Positions 7,206-15,903 of a stretch of DNA of 64,000 nucleotides are shown piece by piece. Each line of letters starts with the position of its first letter. The stretch's first letter is position 1. The DNA is taken from assembly GCA_945861145.1 (NCBI GenBank), contig CAMATL010000002.1, forward strand, positions 1-64,000, given 5' to 3'. Made by a program: the position numbers and the translations under genes. The stretch is from a candidate division TM6 bacterium GW2011_GWF2_37_49. Its GTDB lineage: Bacteria > Babelota > Babeliae > Babelales > RVW-14. The notes beneath the pieces are model-generated. The model was not told the origin of the DNA. It worked only from the letters and a program-made list of their open reading frames with translations, and did not search any database.

Positions 7206-9515
7206 GTGAAAAAAGAATCAAAAAAACTTACCTTACCGCATCTATCATTGCGGCTTGTTTTGATAATTTTAGGCTGTCTATTGTTACCAGTACTTTGGTA
7301 TTTTTGTTTTGGGCCGCTGCCTGTTTATGATCGTGGCCTTACTACGATGCAAGACCTTGTAGCTTACAACAAAAATATTGATGAGTTTGTTAAGATGGAT
7401 AACACCGATTTGCTTCACCCATCCTATGACTCATATTACAAAAAGCATTTCAAAAGTGGCTTTTTTAACAGGCTAAAAAAGCGTTGTGTTGGGCTTATGG
7501 TTAAATGTCGCCTTGCTTCACCACCACTATTTTCTTATGGGTTTTTAAAAAAATTGTTAGAGGAAAATACCAAGCTACGTGAGGCGCAAAATTTTAAAGG
7601 CTTGCATGTTGTTAAATTTAATATAGATCCAGACAGTAAAATTATTGTCGTTGGTGTTTTACAAGGAGCTATTCATTCCTTTACTCGAAGTCTTTTAAAG
7701 ATGCAAGAATTAGGGCTTATGACGAAAGATTTTAAGCTTACTAATCCAAAGCATGTTTTATTCTTTCTTGGAAATGTGATTAACCGTACCCCATATACGT
7801 CTGAAATATTCATGATTGGTCTTAAAATTATGCTTGAAAATCCAAAACAGGTTTTTTATATGCGGGGTGGACAAGAATTTAACGCAAGTTGGATGAAATA
7901 TTCTTTGAGGCAAGAGCTTGAAATGGGTGCACAGCGTTTTGCTCAAGGTAAAGCTGGCGTTCCGCTGATGGGGGAAGTTGATGCTTTTTTTAATACATTA
8001 CCGCTTGAAGCATATGGTTTGATTACTGCTAAAAAAACTGCAGAAGAAATTCCTTACATCGTATTGTCTGCTCACATTGAAGATAAAGACCTTATAACGC
8101 GTACGAACGAAAAGCAGTACTCCTACTTTATTCGTGGTAGCGATATGGTTCTTGATCTTGATAAAGTTGTTAAAAAGCCGGGTGATGCTGAAGAAAAACC
8201 ACAACCTGTAGCAAAAGCGACTATACGAGATATTCGCAAGCGCAGTTCGTATGAACAAATGGATGGCATGCGTGCATTACCGCCAGAAGAAGATGCAACA
8301 GCATGGACGGTATTTTCATCGCCAAATGCTTCATATAGGACTGGACTTAAATTTGTTTATGATGCGTTTGCTGTGGTGACTCCAGGTGAAGCATACAGTG
8401 ATTGGAAAATTACTCTTTACAACCGCAATATTGATAGTAAAGATGCTGCTTTTACAACGCGGCAAGAGTCGTTTTTGGTTGGTGCGTTAAATGCTAAGGC
8501 CGCTGATGCCAAGCCAGCTGAAAAAGCTGGAGAAAAGAAGACTGAGAAAGTTGCTGAGAAGCCAGACGAAAAGAAAGCAGAAAAAGCTGTTAAAAAAGAA
8601 GTTGAGAAAGTAGCAGAAAAATCTGTTAAAAAAGAAGTTGAGAAAGTAGCTGAAAAATCTGTTGAAAAAAATACAGAAAAAGTCACAGCAACATCTGCTG
8701 AAAGCGTAGTTGAAAAAAAGGTAGAAAAAGTTGCTGAAAAAGTAATTGAAAAACAAGCTGTAGCAGAGACAAAAATTAAACCAGAAACTAAAGAAGCTCT
8801 TGCAGTAGCTGAAGTTTCTATTGAGGTCGTAGATCTTCAGGCAAAGAAAAAGAAGAAAGTTTCGACTAAAACAGTGAAAACCAAAAAAATTGTTCCAGTC
8901 GTGGATGAAGATGAAGAATCGGAAGCTGAAGAAGATGATTCGGAGCCAACGAAAACAAAAAAAATTAAAGGGGCGGCTCCTGTTGTAATAGAGACTAGAG
9001 TTATAGAAAAAACAAAAATGGTACAGCACCCTGGAGTTTCAAAAGCTCAGTTAGCTTTTTATAAAGAATTGGTTGAACAGATTAAAGCATTGAAAGTCGA
9101 AGTTGCTGGAGTTCGGGGCACAATTTTAAAAGAATTACAAAAGTTTGAAATTCCTGAAGCAAGTCAAAAGACTATTGAGCAAGATGCAAAAAAGAATGAT
9201 AGGACCGTAGCTAAGCAGATAAGTTCAGTTGATCATGAAAAAAAACAGGTTCTTGATGCTTCTGCAACGCAAAGTAGCAAATTGGAAGAAAGTATAAACC
9301 AAGCGTTGCAAGAGCTTAAAAAGCATCGACCGGAAATAACTATTTATAATCAAGTGGGACAACAAGGAGAACCTAAAGCCGCTGAATCTAAGGCTGCGAC
9401 TGACAAGGCCTTATCCGATAGAGGGCTGGAAGCGGTAGCAGCTATGGTTAATACCTTAAAAGAAGAGTTAAAACAGCAACGGATGCTTACACAAAAAGTG
9501 CTTGGTGAGAAGTAA
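7206..9515 (+). CDS. membrane-anchored PPP-type pseudophosphatase with coiled-coil tail
   Basis: One transmembrane anchor (residues about 14-38) is followed by a domain with the PPP phosphatase order of motifs, but with the metal ligands replaced: GDxHG reads GVLQG (about 150-154), GDxxDRG reads GNVINRT (189-195), GNHE reads GGQE (220-224), the later His motif reads SAHIED (288-293) and SAPNY reads SSPNA (371-375). Known PPP enzymes need these Asp, His and Asn residues for two metals, so activity is unlikely. A long Lys/Glu/Ala/Val-rich tract (about 430-520) with repeated VEKVAEKS units and a predicted coiled coil complete the protein. GTG 7206 is preceded by GAGGA and starts MKKESKK; TTG 7191 is the open-frame alternative. 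The gene begins 18 bp after the channel gene and ends 22 bp before the outer-membrane barrel, so an operon is likely. Inferred role: a periplasm-spanning scaffold or sensor. Confidence 0.75.
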   Translation: MKKESKKLTLPHLSLRLVLIILGCLLLPVLWYFCFGPLPVYDRGLTTMQDLVAYNKNIDEFVKMDNTDLLHPSYDSYYKKHFKSGFFNRLKKRCVGLMVKCRLASPPLFSYGFLKKLLEENTKLREAQNFKGLHVVKFNIDPDSKIIVVGVLQGAIHSFTRSLLKMQELGLMTKDFKLTNPKHVLFFLGNVINRTPYTSEIFMIGLKIMLENPKQVFYMRGGQEFNASWMKYSLRQELEMGAQRFAQGKAGVPLMGEVDAFFNTLPLEAYGLITAKKTAEEIPYIVLSAHIEDKDLITRTNEKQYSYFIRGSDMVLDLDKVVKKPGDAEEKPQPVAKATIRDIRKRSSYEQMDGMRALPPEEDATAWTVFSSPNASYRTGLKFVYDAFAVVTPGEAYSDWKITLYNRNIDSKDAAFTTRQESFLVGALNAKAADAKPAEKAGEKKTEKVAEKPDEKKAEKAVKKEVEKVAEKSVKKEVEKVAEKSVEKNTEKVTATSAESVVEKKVEKVAEKVIEKQAVAETKIKPETKEALAVAEVSIEVVDLQAKKKKKVSTKTVKTKKIVPVVDEDEESEAEEDDSEPTKTKKIKGAAPVVIETRVIEKTKMVQHPGVSKAQLAFYKELVEQIKALKVEVAGVRGTILKELQKFEIPEASQKTIEQDAKKNDRTVAKQISSVDHEKKQVLDASATQSSKLEESINQALQELKKHRPEITIYNQVGQQGEPKAAESKAATDKALSDRGLEAVAAMVNTLKEELKQQRMLTQKVLGEK

Positions 9516-9537
9516 TAATGAGAGGTAAGGAGAGTTT

Positions 9538-11598
9538 ATGGTCAAGAAGTATACATCAAAAGCGCTTTTATTATTGGCGGCATTAGCTGTTGCGCCAGCA
9601 ATTTTTGCAGAGCGGCCAACGGCTGTTCATGATGACGATGAAGTTGAAGTTTCTGTAAAGAAAGAAGCGAAGAAAGATTTTGATCTCAAGTTTGTTGGAA
9701 GAGTAGCTCAAGACGCATGGATATGGCAAAAGCCACTTTTTTTTGGCAAAGATACAAATGATGCTTTTTGGTACATGAAAAGCAAGGTAGAAGCTGGTGT
9801 TCAGGTAAAACATGGTGAAAAAATCCATGACAAGCCCATGGGTGAAGCAGCAGTTGTTTTTGCTTCGGATACCTACTGGCAGTACCAAAATCCATATACG
9901 CCTATGACTCATGAAGTTGTGACTTCGAGTGCTTTAGGTGGTGTAGCAATGGCAGATAAGCATCGTCATACAACCATTGTCCCAATGGTCTTCATGAAAG
10001 AAGGCTGGTATAAAATTAATTTAGATACCGTTACTGACTTATTTAAATCATTCCCCGTGTCGGTTCAGGCTGGTTTTTTCCGTTATGAGATTGGTAGAGG
10101 CATTGCTCTTGGGTATCATGGAGATTTATCTAATACCTATGCAGGCTGGGAAGGTAGAAGTGGTAATTCTCGTTTTCCATACATGCCACCAGGGGTTTTA
10201 ATTCGCGGTGAGATGTCTAAAAATTTCTCTTTTGATTTGTATTATAACAAATGGCGTTCTAATAACGCGGATCTTGGCTCTTCTGGTATGTTGTCGCCAG
10301 TTTTTCAAAACCGTTTAGATTGGGGCACTATTTATCGAGGCAAAGACAAAGACCGTGATACTTTTGCTGTACGTGGTGATATTACTTTGAATCCTGCCGG
10401 TAAAGGCAAGCTTGCTGTTCAACCATATTTTATTTACACACGAGCCCCTGAATTGCCTATTGAATCTGAAGCAGATTCAAAGGCTCGCTTGGGTACTGTT
10501 GGTTGTATGACTGAGTGGGATAGTAGTGGGTGGAATGTTAACGTTGAATTTGCTGGTCAATTTGGCAAGCAACAAATGTTTGCTTGGGATCGTAACACTA
10601 TAGGACTAGAGCGTGATGGAGCGACAGGCAATGTTAAGGAAACATATAGCCACCTACGTCTTGCGGCAGCAGGAGCAACTCGCGATGCAATATCTGCTGG
10701 TAAAAAAGCAGCTATGGATGATAGGGTTTTGAAGGCTGCGAGCTTGCCAGCTAATCGAACATTGGCTAGCAATGGTAAACAGCTTATTGATGCAGCGGGA
10801 GCTGTAGTTCAAAATGGTATGGCAGTCTACAACTCTAATTATTGGGGTAATCCACGTATCCGTCCAGCATACAATATTAATTATAGCGGCCTGATGGGTG
10901 TCGCTGACGTGGCGTATAGCTTTAAAGAGATTCCACTTAAAGCTGCTGTAGCGGTTGCTTATATTGGAGGCGATAGCTATCCATATAATACAGAAAATGG
11001 CTCAAATCAAGAACAAAGCAAGAGCTATAAAGCATTTATAACTCAACGTAGCGCTTACGGAGGCAAAAACGTTGAATCAATTATGCTTTTTCAACAACCG
11101 GCTATTTTGCGTCCTACCAACATAGTTAATCGTAAATTAGGCGCAGAAAATAATTTTCTTGATATTGCAAATTTGCAATTTATAGGGGCTGACGTTGTAT
11201 GGTCACCACTGGATAGTAAAAAACTTTCTATTAAACCATGTGTTTTAGGTTTTTGGGAAGTTGCTCAGGTTAAAAAATGGGATGCAAATGCTCAGCATCC
11301 AGAGACTGCGATTCGCAATTCCTTAAAAGCTATGGGTGTAACGGGCTGGTATGGCGAGCAAAATGCAAGTAAGTTTTTAGGCGTTGAAATGAATGCCATC
11401 ATCAACTATCAACTATTTAAAGGGTGCAAATACTACTTTAAAGGGTTTATGTTCAAACCCGGGCAGCTCTATGCAGACCTTAATGGGCAGCCAAATATAC
11501 AGGGTGTGCGTGCTAATACTGATGGTACTCGCAAGGTTATTATGCAAGGGACTGAGCTTGCGTATGGTTGCAATAGCGGATTTGAATACAAATTCTAA
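9538..11598 (+). CDS. outer-membrane beta-barrel protein
   Basis: A clear signal peptide (residues 1-24, cleavage after AIFA) is followed by an acidic segment and then 620 residues of alternating aromatic/polar strands with GRG, YYNKW and VQPYFIYTR-type barrel strands. The chain ends in YKF: a terminal aromatic residue is the recognition signature of Bam-inserted barrels. Length (686 residues) and composition fit a porin-like or alginate-export-like barrel, but I cannot place it in a named family. A strong AAGGAGAG ribosome site precedes the ATG. It is the last gene of the binding protein/channel/pseudophosphatase cluster and could be the outer-membrane entry for the ligand or for ions. Confidence 0.75.
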   Translation: MVKKYTSKALLLLAALAVAPAIFAERPTAVHDDDEVEVSVKKEAKKDFDLKFVGRVAQDAWIWQKPLFFGKDTNDAFWYMKSKVEAGVQVKHGEKIHDKPMGEAAVVFASDTYWQYQNPYTPMTHEVVTSSALGGVAMADKHRHTTIVPMVFMKEGWYKINLDTVTDLFKSFPVSVQAGFFRYEIGRGIALGYHGDLSNTYAGWEGRSGNSRFPYMPPGVLIRGEMSKNFSFDLYYNKWRSNNADLGSSGMLSPVFQNRLDWGTIYRGKDKDRDTFAVRGDITLNPAGKGKLAVQPYFIYTRAPELPIESEADSKARLGTVGCMTEWDSSGWNVNVEFAGQFGKQQMFAWDRNTIGLERDGATGNVKETYSHLRLAAAGATRDAISAGKKAAMDDRVLKAASLPANRTLASNGKQLIDAAGAVVQNGMAVYNSNYWGNPRIRPAYNINYSGLMGVADVAYSFKEIPLKAAVAVAYIGGDSYPYNTENGSNQEQSKSYKAFITQRSAYGGKNVESIMLFQQPAILRPTNIVNRKLGAENNFLDIANLQFIGADVVWSPLDSKKLSIKPCVLGFWEVAQVKKWDANAQHPETAIRNSLKAMGVTGWYGEQNASKFLGVEMNAIINYQLFKGCKYYFKGFMFKPGQLYADLNGQPNIQGVRANTDGTRKVIMQGTELAYGCNSGFEYKF

Positions 11599-11615
11599 CT
11601 TTTGTTAGTCAAAGT

Positions 11616-11648
11616 AATAGGGGTTGGTTTACAAAGCCAGCCCCTATT
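11616..11648. terminator. hairpin after the barrel gene
   Basis: A 12-bp stem (11616-11627 with 11637-11648, one G-T pair) around a 9-base loop lies 17 bp after the stop. No clear T run follows, so termination strength is uncertain. Confidence 0.55.
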
Positions 11649-11735
11649 GCTTTGCGCAGAAGGAACCTTTTGAGCGGAATATAATTTTACTGAAAATTGT
11701 AGCGTTGGTTTCTCTGAGCACCACTGCGGTACTAT

Positions 11736-11958
11736 TAGGCTTCTCTGAGTTTTTGAAATATAAGAAAAAAAATAACTCTTTCTTAGAAGTGCTGGGAGCT
11801 AAGATCTTGTCATCCCGGGTAGGGCCCCGGGATCCAGCGAGAGTTTTTAAATTCTTGAGAGTTTGTACACGAATTGGAATTTGATATTAAGAATGGATCC
11901 CGGGGTCCCCAAACCCAGGGATGACAGGATTGATTGATCAGTTGTTGTTTATAGCTAG
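11736..11958. mobile_element. degenerate MITE-like repeat (family A)
   Basis: The left end resembles the terminal repeat of the element at 40492. The core has inverted arms (TGTCATCCCGGG near 11808 and CCCAGGGATGACA ending near 11926) with GGATCCAGCGAGA and AAGAATGGATCCC between them, as in the copy at 40.5 kb. The right terminus is eroded, so the end is approximate. No transposase is encoded, and no gene is seen between 11649 and 12002. Confidence 0.6.
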
Positions 11959-12002
11959 GTAGTCACTATTTTTTAATACGCGTTTAATTCCAAGGAATGG
12001 TT

Positions 12003-12803
12003 ATGTTTGAATTATTGCTGCCAGAAGAAAGAAAATTATATAAAAAAGCTCTTGCGTCACTTAAGCATCTTGCTTTGATATGTGACGGTGATCGTCGATG
12101 GGCAAAAAAACATGGTTTGCATCCATCAGAAGGGCATAAAGAAAATTTTTTGGTCACTACGCCACGACTTGTTGAGTTTTTGTTTAATGAGGGCCTTGCT
12201 GCGGTCTCCTACATCTGCATAACTACTGAAAATTTTAAACGATCTGAAGCTGAAGTTATCTGGATGCTTGAGTATATCGAAGGTTTTTTGGAAATTTTTT
12301 TACCGTTTGCCAAAAACAAAGAAATAAAAATTGTTCACATGGGGAAATTAGAGCGTATTCCTGAATCATTAAAACAAGCTATTATCAATGCAGAGGCAGA
12401 AACAAAACATTTTTCTAGTCGTGCTTTTTATATTGGTATTGATTACGGCGGGCGTGATGAAATTTGCCGAGCTGTAAGAAAAATTGTGAGCTCTGGACAT
12501 AAGGGCGATGTAACCGAAGAGTTAGTGCAGCAATACTTAGATACGAGTGGGAATATACATCCCCATCCAGATTTTTGGATTCGTTGTGGTGGCGAGCAGC
12601 GGCTATCTGGTTGTTTGTTGTGGAGTGTATCGTACAGCGAATTTTATTTTATTAAAGAATTCTATCCTGAAGTTACTGTAGATCATCTAGTCATGGCATT
12701 AGTTGAGTATGGCAGAAGAGGAAGAACTTTGGGCTTTATGGAGCAATCTGATCTCAATAAGCCAAAGCCTGTAGAGAACGTGTATGAGATTCATTCTCTA
12801 TGA
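12003..12803 (+). CDS. uppS: undecaprenyl diphosphate synthase (cis-prenyltransferase)
   Basis: It condenses isopentenyl diphosphate onto farnesyl diphosphate to make the C55 lipid carrier for peptidoglycan and LPS. The family motifs are in order: ICDGDRRWAKKHG (usual form MDGNGRWA; the catalytic Asp and Arg are kept), FSRSEAEV-like FKRSEAEV, IGIDYGGRDEI, and the C-terminal FWIRCGGEQRLSGCLLWSVSYSEFYF followed by a WPd-like FYPEV. About 266 residues is a normal length. The ATG at 12003 has AAGGA 7 bases upstream; an in-frame ATG at 11997 is too close to that site. The gene stands alone, ended by a long hairpin. Confidence 0.92.
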   Translation: MFELLLPEERKLYKKALASLKHLALICDGDRRWAKKHGLHPSEGHKENFLVTTPRLVEFLFNEGLAAVSYICITTENFKRSEAEVIWMLEYIEGFLEIFLPFAKNKEIKIVHMGKLERIPESLKQAIINAEAETKHFSSRAFYIGIDYGGRDEICRAVRKIVSSGHKGDVTEELVQQYLDTSGNIHPHPDFWIRCGGEQRLSGCLLWSVSYSEFYFIKEFYPEVTVDHLVMALVEYGRRGRTLGFMEQSDLNKPKPVENVYEIHSL

Positions 12804-12821
12804 GTTTTAGTTTTGTTAAAA

Positions 12822-12867
12822 AATAAGAGTTGAGGCCGGCTTAACTAAGCCGGCCTCAACTCTTATT
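12822..12867. terminator. long perfect hairpin terminator after uppS
   Basis: A 22-bp perfect stem (12822-12843 with 12846-12867), A-rich on the left and ending CTCTTATT on the right. It lies 19 bp after the uppS stop and is built like the other bidirectional terminators in this window. Confidence 0.85.
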
Positions 12868-12920
12868 ACGAATGTTTTACGAGAGCAAGTTTTTGATCCT
12901 TAAGACCTGATGTGAGCATG

Positions 12921-13084
12921 ATTATACCAATCCTATGAATTAGACTTGATCCTGGACCCTTCGACCTCTCGTTCTCTTGTCAAGCTCGAGACTCGAGCTT
13001 GAGGATAAACTACCCCTCCTCCGTTCATCCCGAGTGATTGCAGGGCAATCTGGGATCCATTCTAATTCATAGGATTGGTATAAT
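12921..13084. mobile_element. 164-bp element with perfect 24-bp terminal inverted repeats
   Basis: Bases 12921-12944 are exactly complementary to 13061-13084. The interior contains the palindrome CTCGAGACTCGAG and a block (CCTTCGACCTCTCGTTCTCT) that recurs in inverted orientation near 48.1 kb. It has no coding capacity. The size and ends fit a miniature inverted-repeat element, and it sits directly upstream of uvrA. Confidence 0.75.
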
Positions 13085-13183
13085 TTGTCTAGGGGAAAGA
13101 GCATATTTCTATTTTGGCTCCTTTTTGGTACACTTTGCATCATTTGTCTCTTTGAGGGTAAACATCTTTTTGTGGGGTTTTCC

Positions 13184-15736
13184 ATGGAAAAAAAAATTAG
13201 TGTTGTACGGGCGCGCGAGCACAATCTAAAGTCTGTCTGTGTTGATATTCCTAAAGAAAAACTGGTTGTTATTACCGGTCCATCCGGCTCAGGCAAAAGC
13301 TCACTGGCGCTTGATACCCTTTATGCAGAGGGGCAGCGTAGGTATGTGGAATCATTATCATCGTACGCGCGGCAATTTTTGGGGATTTCGAAGCGACCTG
13401 ATGTTGAAAAGATTGATGGGCTTTGTCCTGCGATAGCAATTGACCAAAAAACTGTTGGTTACAACCCTCGTTCAACTGTTGGGACCATTACTGAAATTTA
13501 TGACTACCTCCGGGTTCTTTTTGCTCGTGTTGGTACGCCCTATTGCCCCGAATGCAATAAAGTAATTAAGGCGGAGTCGCCGGAACGGATTACTCACACC
13601 TTGCTTGGCAAATACAAAGGGGCTACGGTCACAATTGGCTCACCAATTGCCATCGAAAAAAAGGGTGAGTTTAAAAATGAGCTGCTACGTTTTTTTGAGC
13701 GCGGTTTTAATCGCTTTAATATTGATAAAAAAGTCTATCGTTTCCGCGATGCAGCTGACCTTGAAGCTACAATAAAATTAAGTAAAAATAACAAACATAC
13801 CATCCACGTGCTGGTTGATAGTATCGAAGTTTCTGAAACGGAGCTGGTACGCCTGCAAGAAGCAATTGAAAAGGCGTTTAGTCTTAATGATGGGCTGTGC
13901 TCGGTAGTTGATGAAACAGGCAAAGAATCGATCTACTCATCTAAGCGCATTTGCCTTGAATGTGTTCGATCATTCCCTGAGCTTGAACCGCGGTTCTTTT
14001 CATTCAACTCACCGCTTGGTGCCTGCGTTGGGTGTCATGGCCTCGGGTTTACATACGAAGGTGCGTTTACTGCGGGCAGCGATAGTGAAAGTGATGGTGC
14101 TGGTTCCGCCTATTTTAACTTTGGGTCACGAGAACGCGCCTGTGACTACTGTATGGGTAAACGTTTGCGCGATGAGCCACTTTCAGTGAAAATTGATGCT
14201 AAAAATATTTTTGATTTCTGTAACATGCCGATCAGTAAGTTGTTGCCGTATGTGAAAGCATTAAAACTAGAAGATGAATTAGCGGAAATTGCGCAACCGC
14301 TGCTACGTGAAATTGCAAGCCGCATTGGCTTTTTGAATAACGTTGGCCTTGGTTATCTTATGTTGGGCCGTTCAGCTCGTACACTTTCTGGTGGTGAAGG
14401 GCAACGTATTCGATTGGCTACGCAGATAGGTTCATCGCTTAGCGGTGTGTTGTATATTCTTGATGAGCCAAGCATCGGGTTGCATCAACGCGACAATGAT
14501 CGCTTGATTGCCACACTCAAATTATTGCGCGATCAAGGCAATACGGTAATTGTGGTCGAACATGACATGGACACAATCATGGCGGCTGATTATTTGATAG
14601 ACATGGGCCCCGCGGCCGGGATCTTGGGCGGTGAGATAACGGCAGTAGGCACGCCGGCAGAAGTCGCTAAAAATCCAAACTCGCTGACCGGTAGTTTCAT
14701 TTCTGGTAAGCGTTGTATTCCATTGCCCAAAGAACGACGCAAAGTACAAAATTTTCTAACACTCAAGGGCGTGAGCTGCAACAACCTTAAAAACGTTACC
14801 GTTAAATTTCCCCTCAGTGTGTTTGCTGCGGTGTCTGGTGTATCTGGATCAGGCAAAAGCTCGCTTGTCATGCAAACCTTGGCGCCAGCATTGCGCCAAT
14901 ACTTTACATCAGGGTATGCAATTGGTCGCGGTTTTGAAGAGCTTGATGGTCTTGATCTAATCAAAAACGTGGTTATGGTTGATCAAAGCCCTATCGGGCG
15001 CACGCCTCGTTCGAATCCTGCTACGTATCTCGGCATCTTTGATGAGATACGTAATCTTTTTGCGGCGTTGCCAGAAAGTAATGCGCGCGGGTACAAGCCT
15101 GGCCGCTTTAGCTTTAACGTTGCTGAAGGCCGCTGCTTTGAATGCGGCGGTGAGGGGCAAATTAAAGTCTCCATGCATTTTCTTGAAGATGTGATTGTGC
15201 AGTGCAAAGCATGTAAAGGGCTGCGCTACAATCATCAAACGCTTGATATCACCTACAAAACAAAAAATATTGCTGAAATTTTAGACATGTCGGTGCTTGA
15301 GGCGGCGGATTTTTTTCAAACATTTAGCCGCATCAAAAAACGCTTAGATCTTTTATGTGAGGTTGGTCTTGATTATTTAAAGCTTGGACAGCCATCTACA
15401 ACCCTATCGGGCGGTGAAGCGCAGCGTATCAAGCTGGTTAACGAACTGGCTAAACGCGATCGTAGCACCCTGTACATTCTTGATGAGCCAACAACCGGTC
15501 TGCACAGCAGCGACGTAGAAAAGCTTTTACACGTGCTCAATAAGCTGGTCAATAGAGGCAACAGCGTCTTGGTAATCGAGCACAATCTTGACGTGCTGAA
15601 ATGTGTGGATTATCTCATCGACGTGGGACCAGAGGGTGGCGATGAAGGTGGGCAAATTGTTGCTGTAGGCACGCCAGAAGAGGTTTGCAAGGTTAAGAGA
15701 AGTATTACCGGCTCTTATTTGAAAAAATATTTATAA
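13184..15736 (+). CDS. uvrA: excinuclease ABC subunit A, short form
   Basis: This is the damage-recognition ATPase of nucleotide excision repair. It has two ABC modules: Walker A GPSGSGKSS near the start and VSGSGKSS in the second half, and two LSGGE signatures followed by LYILDEPSIGLH and LYILDEPTTGLH. Zinc-module cysteines are visible as CPEC, CLEC, CVGC, CDYC, CFEC and CKAC. The length of 850 residues is about 90 short of the E. coli protein. The loss falls between GACVGCHGLG and RACDYCMGKRL, where the insertion domain normally lies and where only about 30 residues remain. I chose ATG 13184 (MEKKISVV) because it matches the family start; the frame is open to 13085 inside the adjacent repeat. 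Confidence 0.93.
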   Translation: MEKKISVVRAREHNLKSVCVDIPKEKLVVITGPSGSGKSSLALDTLYAEGQRRYVESLSSYARQFLGISKRPDVEKIDGLCPAIAIDQKTVGYNPRSTVGTITEIYDYLRVLFARVGTPYCPECNKVIKAESPERITHTLLGKYKGATVTIGSPIAIEKKGEFKNELLRFFERGFNRFNIDKKVYRFRDAADLEATIKLSKNNKHTIHVLVDSIEVSETELVRLQEAIEKAFSLNDGLCSVVDETGKESIYSSKRICLECVRSFPELEPRFFSFNSPLGACVGCHGLGFTYEGAFTAGSDSESDGAGSAYFNFGSRERACDYCMGKRLRDEPLSVKIDAKNIFDFCNMPISKLLPYVKALKLEDELAEIAQPLLREIASRIGFLNNVGLGYLMLGRSARTLSGGEGQRIRLATQIGSSLSGVLYILDEPSIGLHQRDNDRLIATLKLLRDQGNTVIVVEHDMDTIMAADYLIDMGPAAGILGGEITAVGTPAEVAKNPNSLTGSFISGKRCIPLPKERRKVQNFLTLKGVSCNNLKNVTVKFPLSVFAAVSGVSGSGKSSLVMQTLAPALRQYFTSGYAIGRGFEELDGLDLIKNVVMVDQSPIGRTPRSNPATYLGIFDEIRNLFAALPESNARGYKPGRFSFNVAEGRCFECGGEGQIKVSMHFLEDVIVQCKACKGLRYNHQTLDITYKTKNIAEILDMSVLEAADFFQTFSRIKKRLDLLCEVGLDYLKLGQPSTTLSGGEAQRIKLVNELAKRDRSTLYILDEPTTGLHSSDVEKLLHVLNKLVNRGNSVLVIEHNLDVLKCVDYLIDVGPEGGDEGGQIVAVGTPEEVCKVKRSITGSYLKKYL

Positions 15737-15903
15737 AAAACATACAAAAAATTTCAATCAGAAAATATGCAATTTCGGATAAAACCCCTTGATTGCATTG
15801 ATTTTCTCGATTGTTATACTGGCCCTCTACTCAATCTCTGTATGTTGGGTGGGGATTTTAGGTATTGATTTTTATCAACTATTCTTATGCGGATATCAAA
15901 ACT

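Noticed and set aside
8417..9029. Minus-strand Phe/Ser-rich frames
   Set aside because: Shadows of the Lys/Glu/Ala-rich tract of the pseudophosphatase (AAA/GAA codons read as TTT/TTC).
11624..11884. 86-codon plus-strand frame after the barrel gene
   Set aside because: It begins inside a terminator-like hairpin and its C-terminal half is translated from the MITE-like repeat.
13085..13183. Upstream extension of uvrA with a hydrophobic segment
   Set aside because: Family members begin at the MEKKI-type start; the extension abuts the repeat element and would give UvrA a false signal peptide.
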